The notes below the pieces were generated by a model. That model saw only the letters and a list, made by a program, of their open reading frames with translations, was not told the origin of the DNA and did no database searches. Both the position numbers and the translations under genes were made by a program. A stretch of 64,000 nucleotides of DNA from Nocardia sp. NBC_01327 (GTDB lineage: Bacteria; Actinomycetota; Actinomycetes; Mycobacteriales; Mycobacteriaceae), in NCBI RefSeq assembly GCF_035958815.1, contig NZ_CP108383.1:4464001-4528000 (forward strand). Reading direction: 5' to 3'. Below are positions 60,131-64,000 of this stretch, in pieces. Each line of letters starts with the position of its first letter. The first letter of the stretch is position 1.

Positions 60131-61707
60131 GCGCCACCCGCACACCGTCCTATGAAGTGCTGGTCATCGGCGCGGGTTTCGGCGGTCTCGGCACCGGGAC
60201 CGCGCTGCGCCGCGCGGGCATCGAGAACTTCCTGATCATCGATAAATGGGATCGGGTCGGCGGCACCTGGAATGCCAATACCTATCCGGGAGTCGCCGTC
60301 GACGTTCCCTCGCCGATCTACAACTTCTCCTTCCAGCAGCGCTCGCACTGGTCGCGATTCTTCGCGCCCGGCACCGAGATTCAGCGTTATGCCGAGGAGG
60401 TGGCCGATCGTCAGGGGCTGCGCGGCAAACTGCGACTGGGGTGCGGCGCGACCGAGGCGCGCTTCGACGAGGCCGCCGATCTGTGGCGGGTGCGCACCTC
60501 CGACGGTGCCGAGCTCTCCGCTCGATTCCTGGTGAGTGCGGTCGGGGCGCTGGAACAGCCGAAGCCGCCTGCCATCCCCGATATCGACACCTACAGCGGC
60601 ACGCTCATGCACACCGCGCGCTGGGATCACTCCCGGGACTACCGGGGCAAACGGGTCGCCGTCATCGGCACCGGAGCCACTGCGCTGCAGGTGATTCCGA
60701 AGCTGGCCGAACAGGCGGCACAGCTGACGGTGTTCCAGCGCACCGCCATCTGGGTCGCGCCCAAACCGGACTTCCCCCTGGGCGCGGCGGGCAATCGGAT
60801 GCTCGACTTCCCACCGGCACAGCAGGCGGTCCGGCTGATCGGCAATGTCGCGGTCAACGCCTTTCTGGGCCTGGGCCTGGCGCTGTCGGACTATCCGCGC
60901 CTGACCTCGGCGGTGCTGGGCACCGGTGAGGCCGTCCTGAAGGCCTACCTGTTCACCCAGATTCGTGACCGGACCCTGCGGCGCGCGCTCACCCCCACCT
61001 ATCGCCTCGGGTGCAAACGGCCGTCGATATCGAATGCCTACTTCCGGACCTACACCCGCCCGCACGTGGACCTGATCACCACACCGATCGAGCGGTTCAC
61101 GCCCGGCGGCATCCGCACCGAGGACGGTGAGCACCGGGAGTTCGACATGGTGGTGACCGCCACCGGATTCCAGGTCATGGACAAGGGCGCGACGCCGCCG
61201 TATCCCGTATACGGCTGCGGCGGAATCGAATTGGGCGAGTTCTGGGATACGCACAAGTACCAGGCGTACGAGGGCGTATCGGTGCCCGCCTTCCCCAATA
61301 TGTTCCACATTTTCGGCCCCTACGGGTATGCGCCCGGTTCGGTGATCCCGCTCATCGAGGCGACCGCGGCGCACAGCGCCCGGGCGATCGGGGAGGCGCG
61401 GCGGCGTGGAGCCACCCGGGTACAGATCCGCCAGGAACCGCACGAGGAGTACTTCGCCCGCATGTACGCCCGCAACCGCAACACCTACCTGTTCAAACAG
61501 GGCTGCGCCGATTCACGCACGTACTACATCAACTATCAGGGCGACGGCCCGGCCTTCCGCGCCACCACCCAGGCCGGAATGTACTGGAGCAACCGGCATT
61601 TCCCGCTCGATCACTACCGGTACACCACCTCGCGAACCGCTGTGTCCGAACTCGGCGGCGAAGCACAGCCCGTGGGCGCTTCGCGGTCGCCGATCACCCA
61701 CCCCTGA
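60127..61707 (+). CDS. Baeyer-Villiger monooxygenase 2
   Basis: 526 residues from the ATG at 60127 (ATGA overlap with the gene before). FAD motif VIGAGFGGLGTG, NADPH motif AVIGTGATALQ, BVMO fingerprint Y156-S-G158-T-L-M-H162-T-A-R-W166 with the His present. It inserts an oxygen next to a carbonyl to give an ester or lactone; substrate unknown, probably lipid- or terpene-like. The long upstream extension of this frame, back into the first BVMO gene, is not coding. Confidence 0.92.
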   Translation: MSATRTPSYEVLVIGAGFGGLGTGTALRRAGIENFLIIDKWDRVGGTWNANTYPGVAVDVPSPIYNFSFQQRSHWSRFFAPGTEIQRYAEEVADRQGLRGKLRLGCGATEARFDEAADLWRVRTSDGAELSARFLVSAVGALEQPKPPAIPDIDTYSGTLMHTARWDHSRDYRGKRVAVIGTGATALQVIPKLAEQAAQLTVFQRTAIWVAPKPDFPLGAAGNRMLDFPPAQQAVRLIGNVAVNAFLGLGLALSDYPRLTSAVLGTGEAVLKAYLFTQIRDRTLRRALTPTYRLGCKRPSISNAYFRTYTRPHVDLITTPIERFTPGGIRTEDGEHREFDMVVTATGFQVMDKGATPPYPVYGCGGIELGEFWDTHKYQAYEGVSVPAFPNMFHIFGPYGYAPGSVIPLIEATAAHSARAIGEARRRGATRVQIRQEPHEEYFARMYARNRNTYLFKQGCADSRTYYINYQGDGPAFRATTQAGMYWSNRHFPLDHYRYTTSRTAVSELGGEAQPVGASRSPITHP

Positions 61708-61720
61708 CCCGGAGACCATC

Positions 61721-62293
61721 ATGACTCTCACCTCATTCCTGCATACGCAGCACACCGCATCGACACCGGTGGACGACTCCGTGTTCGACAGCGCCGCACT
61801 GGTGTTCACCATCGAGGGCACCTTCGACGCACCCGTGCGGGCCGTCTGGACCGCCATCGACGACGACCGCGCCTGGAGCTGGCTGCCGTTCCCCGGCGTC
61901 GGGGTGCAGTACGACTCGCCTGCGCGTGGTGTCGGCGTGGTGCGTGAAATGGGCTCGGTGTTCGCGCCGTGGCGTTTCCTCTGGGTCGAACGCGAACACT
62001 TCTGGCGGTACGAACCCAACCAGCGCATCACCTTCGGTGTGGTGAGCGGCAATTGGATGCAGTACCTGCTGGTACGCCAGTACGCCGAGGACAAGACCTT
62101 CGCCGACCTCGGTGACGGCCGGACGAAGGTGGTGTGGACCGTCGCGGTCACGCCGCGCCTGCCCCTGCGTTTCTCCACCTGGTTCCCGTCGGTATGGCGC
62201 ACCGCCTACCGGTTCGGCGGCGTGGGGCCCTTTTTCCGCCGTCGCGTCGACGCCGTCGCACGCCAGCAGCAGACCGAGGAAGGTGTCAAATGA
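61721..62293 (+). CDS. SRPBCC family (START/Bet v1-like) protein
   Basis: 190 residues; GGAG ten bases upstream of the ATG. One helix-grip domain: VFTIEGTFDAPVRAVWTAIDD, SWLPFPGVGVQY and a C-terminal amphipathic helix (FFRRRVDAVARQQQTEE). Such proteins bind hydrophobic ligands, so it may carry the substrate or product between the membrane and the monooxygenases. Its stop overlaps the third BVMO start. Confidence 0.83.
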   Translation: MTLTSFLHTQHTASTPVDDSVFDSAALVFTIEGTFDAPVRAVWTAIDDDRAWSWLPFPGVGVQYDSPARGVGVVREMGSVFAPWRFLWVEREHFWRYEPNQRITFGVVSGNWMQYLLVRQYAEDKTFADLGDGRTKVVWTVAVTPRLPLRFSTWFPSVWRTAYRFGGVGPFFRRRVDAVARQQQTEEGVK

Positions 62294-63897
62294 CCCGAAG
62301 CAATGGACGCACTGCCGAATTCACCGGCACCACCGAATCGCCGCAGTACGAGGTCGTGGTGATCGGCGCCGGAATCGGCGGCATCTGCGCGGGAGTGAAA
62401 CTCCAGGAGATCGGGATCGGCGATTTCCTCATTCTCGACCGCGTGGGCGGGCTCGGCGGCACCTGGTACAGCCACAGCTATCCCGATGCCGGCTGCGATA
62501 TCCCCAGCACCACCTACCAGTTCTCCTTCGCCCGCAAACCCGACTGGGACCGGCTCTTCGCCAAACGCGATCAGATCCTGGAATATCTGGAGCAGGTCGC
62601 CGCCGACTACGACCTGCCGCGCCGAATGCGCTTCCACACCAGCATCATTCGCGAGGAATGGGATGAGCAGCAGGCGCTGTGGCGGCTGCACGTGGACTCC
62701 GGTGAGGTGATCACCGCACGCTTCGTGATCAGCGCCGTCGGCGCGTACATCAATCCGAAGACGCGGCCGAACATTCCCGGACTCGACTCCTACACCGGGG
62801 TTTCCATGCATCCGGCCCACTGGAATCACGAGTACGACTTCACCGGTAAGCGGGTCGGCATCATCGGCGTGGGCGCCAGCACGATGCAGATCGCGCCGAA
62901 ACTCGCCGCTCAGGTCGCGCGTTTGGATATCTATCAGCGGACCCCGCAGGTGTACCTGCCGAAGCCGGATTTCGTACTGCGCCCGTGGATGCAGCGGCTG
63001 CTCGCCCTGCCGGGTGGCTCCGCCGTTGCCAATGGACTGGCGCAGGCGGTTGTCGATTCGCTGCTGCGATTCGCGATCTACACACCGGCGCCGGTATGGA
63101 AGGCCGGTGCTCGCGCAGTCGACTTCCTGGGCCGCCATGCGTACTCGGGCTGGGTGCGATACAAGGTGAAGGACAAGAAGACCCGCGAGGTGCTGCGCCC
63201 GGGCTTCGGCATCGTGTGCATCCGAGGTGGCGCCGGCGGTGAGTATCTGCCCACGCTCAATCGTGAGAACGTCGATCTGATCACCACGGGGATCGCGGAG
63301 ATCACGCCGAACGGAATCCGCGCCGCGGACGGTACCGAGCGGGAAATCGATGCGTTGATCGTGGCGACCGGGTACGAGGTGTTCTCCGATCCGGAGAGTT
63401 ACAAACCCGGAACCGTCATCGGCCGTGACGGTTTCGACCTCGGCGTCTTCTACAACACCGAGGAGCTCAAGGCGTACTACAGCACCTCGGTCGCCGGTAT
63501 TCCGAACCGCTTCCTCATGATCGGCCCGTACTCCTGGACCGGCACCGCGTTCCACTATTTCGTGGAGAATTCCATGCGCCATATCGGCACGGTCATCGAC
63601 GAGACCCGCCGCCGTGGCGCGGTCACCGTGGAGGTGCGGCCGGAGGCGCAGGAGCGGTTCCATCAGGGGGTGATCCGCAGCGGACGAAATCTGTCCTACT
63701 ACTTGGAAACTCGATGCGAGGGCTCCAATACCTACTTCGTGAACTCGCAGGGTAAGTCGCCCTACATCCGCCCCTGGTCGCTGGTGAAGACCTATCGCAA
63801 GGCCACGCGCTTCGACCGCGAGGATTACCGGTACGGCCAGCGGGTCGAGGTTGATGTCCCCACCGCTGTCTCGTCCGCCGAACTGGCGCGAGGCTGA
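62290..63897 (+). CDS. Baeyer-Villiger monooxygenase 3
   Basis: 535 residues from the ATG at 62290. FAD motif VIGAGIGGICAG, NADPH motif GIIGVGASTMQ, fingerprint Y168-T-G170-V-S-M-H174-P-A-H-W178 with intact His. C-terminal VGPYSWTG-type segment as in the first paralogue (IGPYSWTGTAFHYF), so it is closer to that one than to the second. Last visible gene of the operon; 103 bases to the window end show no further start. Confidence 0.92.
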   Translation: MTRSNGRTAEFTGTTESPQYEVVVIGAGIGGICAGVKLQEIGIGDFLILDRVGGLGGTWYSHSYPDAGCDIPSTTYQFSFARKPDWDRLFAKRDQILEYLEQVAADYDLPRRMRFHTSIIREEWDEQQALWRLHVDSGEVITARFVISAVGAYINPKTRPNIPGLDSYTGVSMHPAHWNHEYDFTGKRVGIIGVGASTMQIAPKLAAQVARLDIYQRTPQVYLPKPDFVLRPWMQRLLALPGGSAVANGLAQAVVDSLLRFAIYTPAPVWKAGARAVDFLGRHAYSGWVRYKVKDKKTREVLRPGFGIVCIRGGAGGEYLPTLNRENVDLITTGIAEITPNGIRAADGTEREIDALIVATGYEVFSDPESYKPGTVIGRDGFDLGVFYNTEELKAYYSTSVAGIPNRFLMIGPYSWTGTAFHYFVENSMRHIGTVIDETRRRGAVTVEVRPEAQERFHQGVIRSGRNLSYYLETRCEGSNTYFVNSQGKSPYIRPWSLVKTYRKATRFDREDYRYGQRVEVDVPTAVSSAELARG

Positions 63898-64000
63898 GCC
63901 CGGACAGGCAATGCCGAGGCGCCGAAGATGATTCATAGCATTGGTGCGAATCGGGGCACGTATCGAATGTGTTGAGAGAATCATCTGGATGTATAGAAGT

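Overview
This is about 64 kb of high-GC actinobacterial chromosome with dense operons, many GTG starts and frequent four-base ATGA gene overlaps. The order ABC-F ATPase, small HTH protein, TetR repressor, aconitase, membrane protein, RipA-type endopeptidase (40.1-51.6 kb) matches Mycobacterium tuberculosis Rv1473-Rv1477. Together with an EtfD/Rv0338c-type protein, a mycolyl-esterase-like enzyme, several P450s and three Baeyer-Villiger-type monooxygenases, this points to a mycolic-acid actinobacterium. Nocardia or a close relative is my inference; nothing in the sequence fixes the genus.

Layout. 0-5 kb: the end of a phage-type tail sheath gene, then a family 2B encapsulin shell gene (HK97 fold with an inserted cyclic-nucleotide-binding domain) overlapping a fused polyprenyl synthase-terpene cyclase, its probable cargo. 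5-7 kb: SDR and HSL-type esterase. 7-14.5 kb: amine utilisation, with two APC permeases, an IclR regulator, a copper amine oxidase, a small Met/His-rich membrane protein and a PucR-type regulator. 14.5-17.1 kb: secreted lipase and a luciferase-like oxidoreductase. 17.1-24.8 kb: a putative signalling or natural-product locus with an ArsR repressor, an AfsA-type butyrolactone synthase homologue, HAD phosphatase, P450, FAD monooxygenase, DHA2 exporter and a sensor-like protein. Matching 22-bp operators link its transcription units. 24.8-28.3 kb: flavodoxin behind an iron box, LLM oxidoreductase, aldo/keto reductase with divergent TetR, and cold-shock protein. 29-34.3 kb: a P450-FAD-P450 operon divergent from an MFS exporter. 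34.3-39.6 kb: GtrA, a membrane-anchored esterase, and EfeUO (fused) with EfeB for iron uptake. 39.8-40.0 kb: an integrase relic.

40-51.6 kb: the conserved acn/ripA block, interrupted by accessory genes (an ATP-grasp ligase with a 153-residue partner, thioesterase, cupin/MarR pair). 51.7-56.6 kb: etfD, an ABC1 kinase and a TetR regulator. 56.8-63.9 kb: a six-gene operon SDR-SDR-BVMO-BVMO-SRPBCC-BVMO preceded by a 16-codon leader ORF, apparently controlled by that TetR.

The strongest leads for new biology are: the sheath/encapsulin/fused terpene enzyme locus; the ArsR-controlled butyrolactone-type cluster; the ATP-grasp/partner pair as a possible ribosomal peptide system; and the TetR operator shared by the BVMO operon and an ABC1 kinase. 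I recognised no rRNA, tRNA, intact insertion sequence or CRISPR array, but I scanned by eye and did no covariance search.
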